From positions 1 through 64,000 of the forward strand of contig NZ_PVZF01000014.1 of the NCBI RefSeq assembly GCF_003002055.1: a DNA stretch of 64,000 nucleotides. Direction: 5' to 3'. Source of the DNA: Kineococcus rhizosphaerae (GTDB lineage Bacteria > Actinomycetota > Actinomycetes > Actinomycetales > Kineococcaceae). Shown one piece after another: positions 37,479 to 47,034 of this stretch (the first letter of the stretch is position 1; the number at the start of each line of letters is the position of its first letter). The notes beneath the pieces are model-generated. The model worked only from the letters and a program-made list of their open reading frames with translations, was not told the origin of the DNA and made no database searches. Both the position numbers and the translations under genes were made by a program.

Positions 37479-38450
37479 TCAGCCCTTGACCGCGCCGACG
37501 AGGATGCCCTTCGTGAAGTAGCGGGCCACGAACGGGTAGACGAGCAGCAGCGGGACGGTCGCGATGACGATGAGGGAGTACTTCAGCAGGTTGGCCAGCT
37601 GCTGGCGCTCCATCATCGCGGCGGCGTCGGTGCTGCCCCCGGAGGTGTTGAGGATGAGGATGTTGCGCAGCACGATCTGCAGCGGGGCCAGGTCGGGGTC
37701 GCGCAGGTACAGCAGGGCGTCGAAGTAGGAGTTCCACTGCGCGATGCCGTACATCAGGGCGATGACGGCGATGAGCGGCTTGGCCAGCGGCAGGACGACG
37801 GTGAACAGGATGCGCAGGTCGCTGGCGCCGTCGAGCTGCGCGGCCTCGTGCAGCTCGTCGGGGATGGAGGAGCGCAGGAAGGCCACGGCGATGATGACCT
37901 GCCAGACGCCGATGGCCTGCGGCAGCAGCAGCGCGCCGCGGGTGTCGAGCAGCCCCAGGGCCTGCACGACGAGGTAGGTGGGGATGATGCCGCCGGCGAA
38001 GAGCATGGTGAACACGACGAACTTGGTGATCGCCTTGCGGCCCCACAGGTCGGGGATGGACAGCGGGTAGGCGATCATGATCGTCAGGACGACGCTGATG
38101 AGCGCGCCGACGACGGTGTAGACGAGCGAGTTGAGGAAGCCGGTGACGATCGCCGAGTTGCTCAGGGCCACCTCGTAGCCGCGCACCGTGAAGTCCACCG
38201 GCCACAGGAACACCCGCCCGGCCGAGACCGCCGCCGGGGAGCTGAAGGAGCTGGCGAGGATGTACAGCAGCGGGACGAGGACCACCACGAGCGCGGTGAC
38301 CAGCAGGACGTAGACCCCGACCATGAACACGCGGTCGACCGTGGGGTCCTTCACCTGCCGCGACCGGTGCACCTGGCCCGCCGGCCGCCGGGGCCGCCTC
38401 GCGGGTCGCTCCTGCGCCGAGGACGTCGAGGACTGCGTCGTGCCGCTCAC
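37479..38450 (-). CDS. carbohydrate ABC transporter permease (YtcP/LplC type)
   Basis: Predicted 323 aa with six membrane helices. The EAA loop is ELHEAAQLDGASDLRILFTV (about residues 210-229) and the C-terminus YFTKGILVGAVKG is typical of the LplC/YtcP permeases. Start GTG 38450 overlaps the first permease stop by 4 nt; the adjacent GTG at 38453 is less likely. The operon includes no ATPase. Confidence 0.9.
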   Translation of the reverse strand: MSGTTQSSTSSAQERPARRPRRPAGQVHRSRQVKDPTVDRVFMVGVYVLLVTALVVVLVPLLYILASSFSSPAAVSAGRVFLWPVDFTVRGYEVALSNSAIVTGFLNSLVYTVVGALISVVLTIMIAYPLSIPDLWGRKAITKFVVFTMLFAGGIIPTYLVVQALGLLDTRGALLLPQAIGVWQVIIAVAFLRSSIPDELHEAAQLDGASDLRILFTVVLPLAKPLIAVIALMYGIAQWNSYFDALLYLRDPDLAPLQIVLRNILILNTSGGSTDAAAMMERQQLANLLKYSLIVIATVPLLLVYPFVARYFTKGILVGAVKG

Positions 38451-39415
38451 CACAGACCACTCCCGGTGACTCGTTTGGCGACCCGGTTGACCGTCACCAG
38501 CAGCACGAGGTTGATGGCGGAGTTGAACAGGCCGATGGCGCTGGCGAGGCTGAAGTCGGCGTTGATGAGACCGACCTTGTAGGTGTAGGTCGCGATGACC
38601 TCCGACTGCGACAGGTTCAGCGGGTTCTGCAGCAGGAAGGCCTTCTCGAAGCCGAGCGACATGACGTTGCCGACGCCGAGGATGAGGATGATCACGGCGG
38701 TGGGCGCGATGCCGGGCAGGTCGACGGCGATGATCTTCTGCAGGCGGTTGGCCCCGTCGACCCGGGCCGCCTCGTACAGCGTGGGGTCGATGCCGGCCAG
38801 GGCCGCGAGGTAGATGACGGCCGAGTACCCGGCCGTCTGCCACACGTCCGTCCAGACGTAGACGTGCCGGAAGGCGTCCGGGTCACCCAGCACGTTGGGC
38901 TGGTCGGCCCCGAAGAAGCCGAAGACGTCCGAGAGCAGCCCGATGCGCGGGGACAGCACCAGGATCGTCATCGACACGATGATCACCGTGGAGATGAAGA
39001 ACGGGGCGTAGGTGACGAGCTGGACCGTGCGGGCGAAGAAGCGCAGCCGCACCTCGTTGATCGCCAGCGCCAGGACGATCGGCACCGGGAAACCGGCCAG
39101 CACGGCGTACACGGACAGGATGAACGTGTTGGAGACGATGCGGCCGAAGACCGGGTTGTCGAAGAAGCGCTGGAAGTTGGCCAGGCCCACCCAGTCGCTG
39201 CCCCAGATGCCGTCGACCACGTTGTACTGCTTGAAGGCGATGACGGCGTTGACCATCGGCACGTACTTGAAGACGACGAACCACAGCAGCGGGACGGCCA
39301 GCATCAGGTACAGCTGCCAGTGCCGGCGCAGGCTGCGCCGGGCCGCGGAGCGACCACGGGTGCCCGTGTCCGCGGCACGCGCGACCGTCGTGGGCCGCAG
39401 CGGGGTCAGGGCCAC
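38447..39415 (-). CDS. carbohydrate ABC transporter permease (LplB type)
   Basis: Predicted 322 aa. HWQLYLMLAVPLLWFVVFKY (31-50) starts the first helix, and YEAARVDGANRLQKIIAVDL is the EAA loop that docks an ATPase. GTG 39415 is the start. It is the first gene of the transporter operon, and two fucose-operator-like sites lie upstream. Confidence 0.9.
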   Translation of the reverse strand: MALTPLRPTTVARAADTGTRGRSAARRSLRRHWQLYLMLAVPLLWFVVFKYVPMVNAVIAFKQYNVVDGIWGSDWVGLANFQRFFDNPVFGRIVSNTFILSVYAVLAGFPVPIVLALAINEVRLRFFARTVQLVTYAPFFISTVIIVSMTILVLSPRIGLLSDVFGFFGADQPNVLGDPDAFRHVYVWTDVWQTAGYSAVIYLAALAGIDPTLYEAARVDGANRLQKIIAVDLPGIAPTAVIILILGVGNVMSLGFEKAFLLQNPLNLSQSEVIATYTYKVGLINADFSLASAIGLFNSAINLVLLVTVNRVAKRVTGSGLW

Positions 39416-39748
39416 GGGTGCTCCCCGCGGCTGGTCCCCGCCGGTCCCCCGGTGGACCTCGAGCCGTCCTCAGTCATCTGATCAATACAGCGAGATCGGG
39501 AGCACCGGTCGCACGATCGCTGGGTACTCGCATCTTTCCGGCACACCAGGAGCGCGAACATGGTGCCTCCTCGTTGAGCGCATCAAAGCTGTGTGTGTCC
39601 GTTGACGCTAATGGTCTGATGTTTGGAGTGTCAACCCACTCCTCGGCCGCCGGTCCACGGCACGGCGGACGGCCCCGCGAGGAACACCTCGGACGGGTCA
39701 CGGTGCAGCCGGGTGCACGGGCGGGCGGCGACGGGCGCCCCGCGGGCC
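39416..39748. promoter_or_regulatory. intergenic promoter region of the sugar transporter with two operator-like sites
   Basis: This 333-bp stretch has no credible gene. It holds TCATCTGATCAA at 39474-39485 and TCTGATGTTTGGAG at 39615-39628. The latter matches 12 of 14 bases of the region at 30070-30083 that includes half of the GntR palindrome. The A/T-richer part at 39474-39620 is unusual for this genome and should contain the promoter. Confidence 0.5.
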
Positions 39749-40930
39749 TCAGCGGGCCGTGACGGCCTTCTCCCGCTGCCGGCGGACGTACGCGCGCGCC
39801 CACGGGTCGGCGAAGCGCGCCAGCACCGGGCCCAGGACCGCCATCACGAGGACGTAGGCGGCCGCGAGCGCCGCGAGCCGGGGGTCGACGCCGGCGGCGG
39901 TGGCCAGGCCGGCGATGACGATGGAGAACTCCCCGCGCGGGATGAGCGCGGCCCCGGCGCGGACGCGGCCGGGCACGGCGATGCCGGCGCGCTTGGCGGC
40001 GACCCAGCCGGTGACGAGCTTGGTGCCCACCCCGACCACGACGAGACCGAGCGCGGGCAGCAGCACCGGCGGCAGCGAGCTGGGGTCGGTCGAGAGGCCG
40101 AAGGAGACGAAGAACACGGCGGCGAACAGGTCCCGCAGGGGTTCGAGGCGGTGGTGGGCCTCCTCCTCCAGGTCGTTGGACAGGCTGATGCCGAGCAGGA
40201 ACGCGCCGACGGCGGCGGAGACGTGCAGCTGCTCGGCGACCCCGGCGACCAGGAGCGCCAGGCCCAGGACGCGCAGCAGCGTGACCTCGCTGGAGCCCGC
40301 GGAGACGAACTTCGAGATGACGTGGCCCCAGCGCAGGGCGACGACGAGAGCGACGGCCAGGCACGCCAGGGCGATGAGGACCGAGCCGGTCGCCTCCCAG
40401 ACCCCGGAGGCGGCCAGGACGGCGGTCAGCACGGGCAGGTAGACGGCCATCCCGAGGTCCTCCAGGACGAGGATCCCGAGGACGGCGGGGGTCTCGCGGT
40501 TGCCGAGGCGGCCGAGGTCGGCCAGGACCTTGGCGACGATGCCGGAGGAGCTGACGGCGGTGATGCCGAACATGGCCAGGGCGCCGATGGGCCCGAAGCC
40601 GAGCAGCAGCCCGAACGCCGCCCCGGGCAGGCCGTTGAGGAGCAGGTCGAGGACCCCGACGGGGGCCTGGCGGCGCAGGTTGCCCAGCAGGTCGCCGGCG
40701 GAGTACTCCAGCCCCAGCAGGAGCAGGAGCATGACGACGCCGATCTCCGACGCCGCGTCGAGGAAGCCCTCGGGGGCGTTGAGCGGGAAGACCCCGCCGG
40801 CCCCGAAGGCGAGGCCGGCGAGCAGGTAGAGCGGCACCGGGGAGATGCCGAGGCGTCCGGCGAGGCGACCGACGAGACCGAGCCCGAAGATGACCGCACC
40901 GAGCTCGATGAGCAGAGCAGCGGTGTGCAC
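39749..40930 (-). CDS. cation:proton antiporter membrane subunit (CPA2, KhtU-like)
   Basis: Predicted 393 aa with about 12 hydrophobic helices. CPA2 features are EIGVVMLLLLLGLEYSAGDL, FGITAVSSSGIVAKVL and GILVLEDLGMAVYLPVL, with the conserved Asp in LVLEDLG. It exchanges K+ or Na+ for H+ in the membrane. GTG 40930 starts 45 nt after the regulatory subunit, giving the khtT-khtU order known in other bacteria. It lacks the C-terminal TrkA domain of KefB/C, supplied here by the partner. Confidence 0.88.
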   Translation of the reverse strand: MHTAALLIELGAVIFGLGLVGRLAGRLGISPVPLYLLAGLAFGAGGVFPLNAPEGFLDAASEIGVVMLLLLLGLEYSAGDLLGNLRRQAPVGVLDLLLNGLPGAAFGLLLGFGPIGALAMFGITAVSSSGIVAKVLADLGRLGNRETPAVLGILVLEDLGMAVYLPVLTAVLAASGVWEATGSVLIALACLAVALVVALRWGHVISKFVSAGSSEVTLLRVLGLALLVAGVAEQLHVSAAVGAFLLGISLSNDLEEEAHHRLEPLRDLFAAVFFVSFGLSTDPSSLPPVLLPALGLVVVGVGTKLVTGWVAAKRAGIAVPGRVRAGAALIPRGEFSIVIAGLATAAGVDPRLAALAAAYVLVMAVLGPVLARFADPWARAYVRRQREKAVTAR

Positions 40931-40975
40931 CTGTCGAGGTCCGTCCTTCCGGTGGTGGGGCGTCAGCCCGCGTGA

Positions 40976-41458
40976 TCAGCCGTTGTGCAGCAGTTCCGCG
41001 GTCGCGCGGACGCCTTCCTGGGTGCCGACGACCACGATCTTGTCACCCGAGCGGAACTGCTGGGACGGCACGGGCGAGGGGACGACCTCGCCGTTGCGCA
41101 CGAGCGCCACGACGGAGGCGCCGGTGCGGCTGCGGATCGCGGCGTCGCCCAGGGTCCTGCCGACGTACGGCGAGCCGTCCTCGAGGTAGATGCCCTCGGT
41201 GGCCAGCCCCTCGATCTGCTCGCGCAGCCGGGCGAGGCGCTCGATGACGCGCGGCTGACCGAGCAGCTCGGCGAGCACCTCGGCCTCGTCGCCGTCGAGG
41301 TCGATCACGGCGTGGCACGCGTCGGGGTCGTCCTGGGAGTAGACGAGCAGCTCGCGCTCGCCGCCGCGGGTCGAGATCACCCCGATGCGCCGCCCGCGGG
41401 CGGTGGTGAAGTCGTGCCGCAGCCCCACGCCGGGCAGCTTGGTCTCTTCCAGGTCCAC
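40976..41458 (-). CDS. regulatory subunit of K+/H+ antiporter (TrkA-C domain, KhtT-like)
   Basis: Predicted 160 aa. Its N-terminal half has GLRHDFTTARGRRIGVI and a small KhtT-type domain. The C-terminal half is a TrkA_C domain with IRSRTGASVVALVRNGE and FRSGDKIVVVGTQEG (about residues 130-150). Such subunits sense nucleotides or pH and gate the adjacent antiporter. GTG 41458 is chosen for fit to family length; a GTG six codons upstream is possible. Confidence 0.85.
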   Translation of the reverse strand: MDLEETKLPGVGLRHDFTTARGRRIGVISTRGGERELLVYSQDDPDACHAVIDLDGDEAEVLAELLGQPRVIERLARLREQIEGLATEGIYLEDGSPYVGRTLGDAAIRSRTGASVVALVRNGEVVPSPVPSQQFRSGDKIVVVGTQEGVRATAELLHNG

Positions 41459-41750
41459 GTCCCCAGTGTCCTCCACGCTCGAGGGAGCCGACGACCAGGG
41501 CGCCAGCTGTCCCCCGGACGCCGTACTCACGTGGCGTCCACGGGTGTCAACAACGCGTCGGCCCGGGACCATCCCGGCGGACGTGGCGAAAAGCGCACGG
41601 CCGCGACCCTTGCCCCGGCCCGGTTCGTCGTGCATGATCCGGGGACCGCAGCGACGCGACCGTTCACGGTGGCCGAGCCCGGGACAACTGAAGACCCCAT
41701 TCCACGACGGATCGTCCGGCACGTACCTGCCGGTGGAAGGACACACGACG

Positions 41751-42827
<1,077 letters not shown>

Positions 42828-42835
42828 CGTCCGCG

Positions 42836-42878
42836 GCGAAGGGCCGTCGGCTCCCCCCGGGAGTTGGCGGCCCTTCGC
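42836..42878 (+). terminator. terminator hairpin after the sugar ATPase gene
   Basis: GCGAAGGGCCG (42836-42846) pairs perfectly with 42868-42878 over 11 bp. The loop holds a smaller CCCCCGGG structure. It starts 9 nt after the stop. Confidence 0.7.
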
Positions 42879-42904
42879 GCGTCCGAGCCTGAGAGGATGA
42901 CGCG

Positions 42905-44170
42905 GTGAGCACCGAGACGGCGGCGTCGCTGCAGATCACCGCAGCCCGGCCCTACCCCCAGCTCCTGGACCTGCCGTGGGACGTCCCGCTGGAGGAGTGG
43001 CCGCAGGAGCACCTGGCCGCGCTGCCGCGAGGCATCTCCCGGCACGTCGTGCGGTTCGTGAAGCTCGGCAACCGGGTGCTGGCGGTCAAGGAGACGAACG
43101 CGCCGATCGCGCACCGCGAGTACCGGATGCTGCGGCTGCTGAACCGCCTCGAGGTGCCGTCCGTGGCACCGGTGGCGGTCATCACCGGCCGCGTCGACCG
43201 CGACGGCGAGCCCTTGAACGCGGTGCTGGTGACGCGCCACCTGCAGTACTCGCTGCCCTACCGCGCGTTGTACAGCCAGATGCTGCGCCCCGACACCGCC
43301 AAGCGCGCCGTCGACGCGCTCGCGGTGCTGCTGGTGAAGCTGCACCTGACGGGTTTCTACTGGGGCGACGTGTCGCTGTCGAACGCCCTGTTCCGGCGCG
43401 ACGCGGGGGCCTTCGCGGCCTACCTCGTGGACGCCGAGACCGGTGAGCTGTACGACGAGCTGTCCACGGGGCAGCGCGCCTACGACCTCGACCTGGCCCG
43501 CACGAACATCGCGGGCGAGCTCATGGACGTCGTGGCCTCCGAGGCGCTGGACGCCGACATGGACGAGGTGCTGGCGATCGCGGACCGCATCGTGTCCCGG
43601 TACGAGGCGCTGTGGGTGGAGCTGACGGAGCCGGAGTCCTTCGAGAAGGGCGAGCGCTGGCGCGTCGAGGCCCGCATCCGGCGCCTGAACGACCTGGGGT
43701 TCGACGTCGGCGAGCTGGCCATCACCACCGACATCGACGGCACCACCGTCCGCATCGAGCCGAAGGTCGTCGACGCCGGTCACCACTCGCGCCGGCTGCT
43801 GCGCCTGACGGGGCTGGACGCGGAGGAGAACCAGGCGCGCCGGCTGCTCAACGACCTCGACTCCTACACCGCGGCGAACGACCGCCAGGGCGAGGACGAG
43901 GAGATCGTGGCGCACGACTGGGTGGCCGACGTCTTCGAACCCGTGCAGCGCGCGGTCCCCCGCGAGTTGCGGGGTCGCATGGAGGCCGCTGAACTGTTCC
44001 ACGAGGTGCTGGAACACCGCTGGTACCTGTCCGAGAAGGCCAGCCGCGACGTCGGCCTCGAAGAGGCCGTCCACTCCTACGTGACGGCTGTGCTGCCGAA
44101 CAAACCCGACGAACGAGCCGTGCTCGGCGTCGACACCCAGGCGATCCGCGTGGTCGCCGACGACGACTGA
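42905..44170 (+). CDS. DUF4032 domain protein with kinase-like fold
   Basis: Predicted 421 aa. It belongs to a family widespread in actinobacteria and annotated only as DUF4032. The N-terminal 190 residues resemble a lipopolysaccharide-kinase fold: VLAVKETNAPIAHREYRML has a Lys/Glu pair, HLTGFYWGDVSLSNALF looks like a catalytic loop with Asp and Asn, and YLVDAETGE resembles the metal-binding loop. The C-terminal half is family-specific. GTG 42905 is used. The epimerase gene follows 17 nt later. Function not established. Confidence 0.75.
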   Translation: MSTETAASLQITAARPYPQLLDLPWDVPLEEWPQEHLAALPRGISRHVVRFVKLGNRVLAVKETNAPIAHREYRMLRLLNRLEVPSVAPVAVITGRVDRDGEPLNAVLVTRHLQYSLPYRALYSQMLRPDTAKRAVDALAVLLVKLHLTGFYWGDVSLSNALFRRDAGAFAAYLVDAETGELYDELSTGQRAYDLDLARTNIAGELMDVVASEALDADMDEVLAIADRIVSRYEALWVELTEPESFEKGERWRVEARIRRLNDLGFDVGELAITTDIDGTTVRIEPKVVDAGHHSRRLLRLTGLDAEENQARRLLNDLDSYTAANDRQGEDEEIVAHDWVADVFEPVQRAVPRELRGRMEAAELFHEVLEHRWYLSEKASRDVGLEEAVHSYVTAVLPNKPDERAVLGVDTQAIRVVADDD

Positions 44171-44187
44171 ACCGCTGGAGGACGCTG

Positions 44188-45069
44188 GTGTCTGCAGGAA
44201 CCCGGATCGCCCTGACGGGAGCGGCCGGAAAGCTGGGCCGCGTCGTGCTGCGCGACCTGCTCGACCACGGGTACTCGGTGCTCGCGCTGGACCAGACCCC
44301 GCCCCCGGGGCTGGTGGCCGGCGACGACGTGCAGTTCGTGCGGATCGACCTGAGCGACCACGGGCAGGTGACCGAGGCGCTGACGGGCCGCATCGAGGAA
44401 CGCGGTGGGCCCTTCGAGGCGGTCGTGCACCTCGCAGCCATCCCCGCCCCGGGGCTGGCACCGAACGCGACGACGTTCCGCAACAACTCGGCGGCCACCT
44501 GGAACGTGTTCGACGCCGCGCGCGCCGCGGGGGTGAAGAACGTGGTGTGGGCCTCCAGCGAGACGGTGCTGGGGTTGCCGTTCGAGGCCGCTCCCCCGCC
44601 GTACGCGCCGCTGGACGAGGAGTACCCGGTGCGGCCGGAGTCGACGTACTCGCTCGTGAAGTCCCTCGAGGAGGAGATGGCGCGGCACTTCTGCCGCTGG
44701 GTCCCGGACCTGACGATGACGGGCCTGCGGTTCTCCAACGTCATGCACGTGGAGGACTACGCGAAGTTCCCCTCGTTCGACCACGACCCGACGCTGCGCA
44801 AGTGGAACCTGTGGGGCTACATCGACGCCCGCGACGGCGCCCAGGCGGTGCGGTTGGCCCTGCAGCGCAAGGGGCCCGGGGTCGAGGTGTGCATCGTCGC
44901 CAACGCCGACACCGTCATGACGCGCTCGTCGGCGTCGCTGCTGGCCGAGGTGTACCCGGGCGTCGAGGTCCGCAAGGAGCTCGCCGAGCACGAGACCCTG
45001 CTGTCCATCGACAAGGCCCGCCGGGTGCTGGGGTACGAGCCCCAGCACTCCTGGCGCGACCACGTGTAG
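44188..45069 (+). CDS. NAD-dependent epimerase/dehydratase (extended SDR)
   Basis: Predicted 293 aa. The cofactor loop is LTGAAGKLGRVVL (9-21) and the active-site region has ASSETVLG with catalytic Ser/Thr and a YSLVK Tyr-Lys pair near residue 154. Several relatives act on sugar nucleotides or uronates. GTG 44188 has GGAGG upstream, and the gene is probably cotranscribed with the DUF4032 gene. Substrate is unclear. Confidence 0.85.
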   Translation: MSAGTRIALTGAAGKLGRVVLRDLLDHGYSVLALDQTPPPGLVAGDDVQFVRIDLSDHGQVTEALTGRIEERGGPFEAVVHLAAIPAPGLAPNATTFRNNSAATWNVFDAARAAGVKNVVWASSETVLGLPFEAAPPPYAPLDEEYPVRPESTYSLVKSLEEEMARHFCRWVPDLTMTGLRFSNVMHVEDYAKFPSFDHDPTLRKWNLWGYIDARDGAQAVRLALQRKGPGVEVCIVANADTVMTRSSASLLAEVYPGVEVRKELAEHETLLSIDKARRVLGYEPQHSWRDHV

Positions 45070-45074
45070 GCGGC

Positions 45075-45578
45075 TCAGCAGACCTCGCGGGCCAGGGCGG
45101 TCGCGGCGAACCGGGCGTCCGGGTCGAGCACGTCGAGCAGCTTGACCATGACGGCGTCCAGGTCGCCGAGGTCGCCCTCGGCCAGCGGGTCGAAGACGAG
45201 TTCCCGGACCCGCTCGACGTGCCCGGGCGCCGAGGCGACGACCTTGTCGTAGCCGGCGTCGGTGAGGATCGCGACCTGCCCGCGCCCGTCGCAGGGGCTC
45301 TTCTCGCGGCGCACCCAGCCGTCCTTCTCCAGGCGGGAGACGACGTGGGAGATGCGCGAGGGGCTGGCGTTGGAACGAGCACCGAGCTCGCTCATCCGCA
45401 GGCTGCGGGTGGGTTCCTCGGACAGCATCGCCAGGGTCAGGTACGCCGTCTTCGTCAGGTCGGCGTCGCGCTGCAGCTGCGCGTCGAGCGCGGCGGGCAG
45501 CAGTTCCATGAGCGCGCTGAGGCGCAGCCACACGCGGCGTTCGTCAGGGTTGAGCCAGCGGGGCGTCTGCTCAGTCAT
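45075..45578 (-). CDS. MarR-family transcriptional regulator
   Basis: Predicted 167 aa winged-helix repressor. The recognition helix is in LRMSELGARSNASPSRISHV, and the wing is around REKSPCDGRGQVAILTDAG. ATG 45578 lies 11 nt from a perfect inverted repeat, so autorepression is likely. It is convergent with the epimerase gene. Confidence 0.88.
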   Translation of the reverse strand: MTEQTPRWLNPDERRVWLRLSALMELLPAALDAQLQRDADLTKTAYLTLAMLSEEPTRSLRMSELGARSNASPSRISHVVSRLEKDGWVRREKSPCDGRGQVAILTDAGYDKVVASAPGHVERVRELVFDPLAEGDLGDLDAVMVKLLDVLDPDARFAATALAREVC

Positions 45579-45589
45579 CCGGACAGGGT

Positions 45590-45619
45590 AGCAGGTATTT
45601 GTCTTTTCAAATACCTGCT
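45590..45619. promoter_or_regulatory. MarR operator: perfect 12-bp inverted repeat
   Basis: AGCAGGTATTTG (45590-45601) and CAAATACCTGCT (45608-45619) are perfect inverted copies spaced by 6 nt. The AT-rich sequence is directly upstream of the MarR start, overlapping its probable promoter. Size and symmetry fit a MarR dimer site. Confidence 0.8.
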
Positions 45620-45646
45620 GGTTCAACAGACTGCCCGTTCACGATG

Positions 45647-46315
45647 CTAACCGGCGACCTCCCCGACGTGCAGGACCACCTGCCCGCCCCGCTCGACCGC
45701 CGCCTGCACCGTGCGCAGCTGCAACAGCGCCGGGTTGTCCTGCAGCGCACGGGTCCCGTTGGCCAGAGCGCGCAGGGCAGCCGTCTCGCCCCGGGCCCGC
45801 TCCAGGCGGGCTGCCGACTCGTGCCGGGCGACGGCGAGTTCGAGCAGACCCCGGCGGACCTCACCGGGGACGGTCACGTCCCGCAACGCCACCTCCAGGA
45901 CCTCGACGCCGAACCGCGCGACGCCGGCTGCGACGCCGGCCGTCAGGTCCGCCGTCGCACCGGCCCGTTCCGTCAGGACGTCCTGGAGGGTCCGCGCAGC
46001 GATCCAGTCGCGGGCCGCGACCTGCGCGGACAGCCGGACGTCGTCGAGCGGGCTCTGCGAGACCGTGCCGAACGCGACGGGGTCGACGGTGCGCAGCCGC
46101 ACCGCGATCGCGAACCGGACCCCCGGGACGTCGAGCGCCGCGGCCTCCTGGCTGGTGATCAGCAGGAGGTTCTCGCGGACGTCGACAACCTCGACCGCGC
46201 GCCGGGACCGCCGGCCGGGCAGGCGGTGGCGCCCCGGGTCGAGGACGGCGACGACGAGCCCGTCGACAGTGACGACGGCGCGGGTTCCGGTGCGGACGGT
46301 GACGTGGCGGGCCAC
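45647..46315 (-). CDS. SPFH/band-7 domain protein lacking a membrane anchor
   Basis: Predicted 222 aa. The sequence VVDVRENLLLITSQEAAALD and the later DVLTERAGATADLTAGVAAGVARFGVEVLEVALRDV fit the prohibitin/slipin core. No N-terminal hydrophobic helix is seen, unlike typical stomatins. GTG 46315 is the start. It lies upstream of and on the same strand as the MarR gene, with the MarR palindrome in the 28-nt gap between its stop and the operator's far side. Confidence 0.75.
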   Translation of the reverse strand: MARHVTVRTGTRAVVTVDGLVVAVLDPGRHRLPGRRSRRAVEVVDVRENLLLITSQEAAALDVPGVRFAIAVRLRTVDPVAFGTVSQSPLDDVRLSAQVAARDWIAARTLQDVLTERAGATADLTAGVAAGVARFGVEVLEVALRDVTVPGEVRRGLLELAVARHESAARLERARGETAALRALANGTRALQDNPALLQLRTVQAAVERGGQVVLHVGEVAG

Positions 46316-46641
46316 GGCGGTGCTCTCCCTGGATCGGTACCGGGCGCCGAGGCGTGGACATCACCTCCTGCGAACGGTCGCGACGGGGACCGCCACACGC
46401 ACGTGGCGGCCCGCTGGTCGTGGCCGGCAGCCCCGGCCGGTGGGCCGGGCAGGAAGTGACGCCACTGCGGAGGAGTCGAACCTCGACAGGGACCTGTCAC
46501 CACAGCGCGTCACCGCCGACGTCCGGAAACCCCACCGGCGACGCCGGGGGCCCGGTGACGGGGACGCGGACCAGTGTGCCGTGTCCGCGGCCCCGGCTCC
46601 CGGGGTTTTCCCCCGTCTGCCGCAGGCGCGGGGAGGGCGCC
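46316..46641. other. 326-bp intergenic stretch with no recognised gene
   Basis: Frames here lack actinobacterial codon bias. The only notable features are inverted-repeat fragments, such as CCGGCAGCCCCGGCCGG and CACGCACGTG, and an accidental tRNA T-arm-like string that does not fold as a tRNA. A promoter for the SPFH gene should lie near 46320-46400. Confidence 0.5.
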
Positions 46642-47034
46642 TCAGCCGGCGAGGAAGGCGCTGAACTCCTCGACCGACGTGACGACCACGGCACCGGCCC
46701 GCAGCTCGGCGGGCAGGTGGGCCAGCAGGTCGGCGTCGGTGACCGCGACCGGCCCGTCCTCCAGGGCGAGGGCGGCCCGCGTGCGCCGGGCCAGTTCGAG
46801 CACCAGGGGGCGCACGTCCTCGCCGTCGATCTCGATCATCAACTGCTCCAGCGGCGCGTCCGAACCGTCCCAGCCGTAGACGTCCAGGGACTCGTCCTCG
46901 GTGCCGACGCGCAGGAAGGAGTGCTGCCGGTCGCGCTCGGCGGCCACCGGTTCCAGGACGGCCCGGACCGCCGCGGGGTCGAGGCCGGCCTCGGCCCCGT
47001 CGGCGTACCGGGTGACGAAGACGTCGAGGCTCAC
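46642..47034 (-). CDS. conserved hypothetical protein, 130 aa
   Basis: The frame encodes an acidic protein starting [13 protein letters not shown] (from a GTG at 47034) and includes [16 protein letters not shown] and [21 protein letters not shown] recognise no domain. GTG 47034 overlaps the rlmB stop by 4 nt, so it is the last gene of the cysS-rlmB operon. The alternating hydrophobic pattern suggests a small alpha/beta fold. Confidence 0.65.
   Translation of the reverse strand: MSLDVFVTRYADGAEAGLDPAAVRAVLEPVAAERDRQHSFLRVGTEDESLDVYGWDGSDAPLEQLMIEIDGEDVRPLVLELARRTRAALALEDGPVAVTDADLLAHLPAELRAGAVVVTSVEEFSAFLAG

Noticed and set aside
46455-46505. T-arm-like string (minus strand GGTTCGACTCC) hinting at a tRNA gene
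   Set aside because: No matching acceptor, D-arm or anticodon stem could be built around it; the string is part of a short self-complementary sequence.
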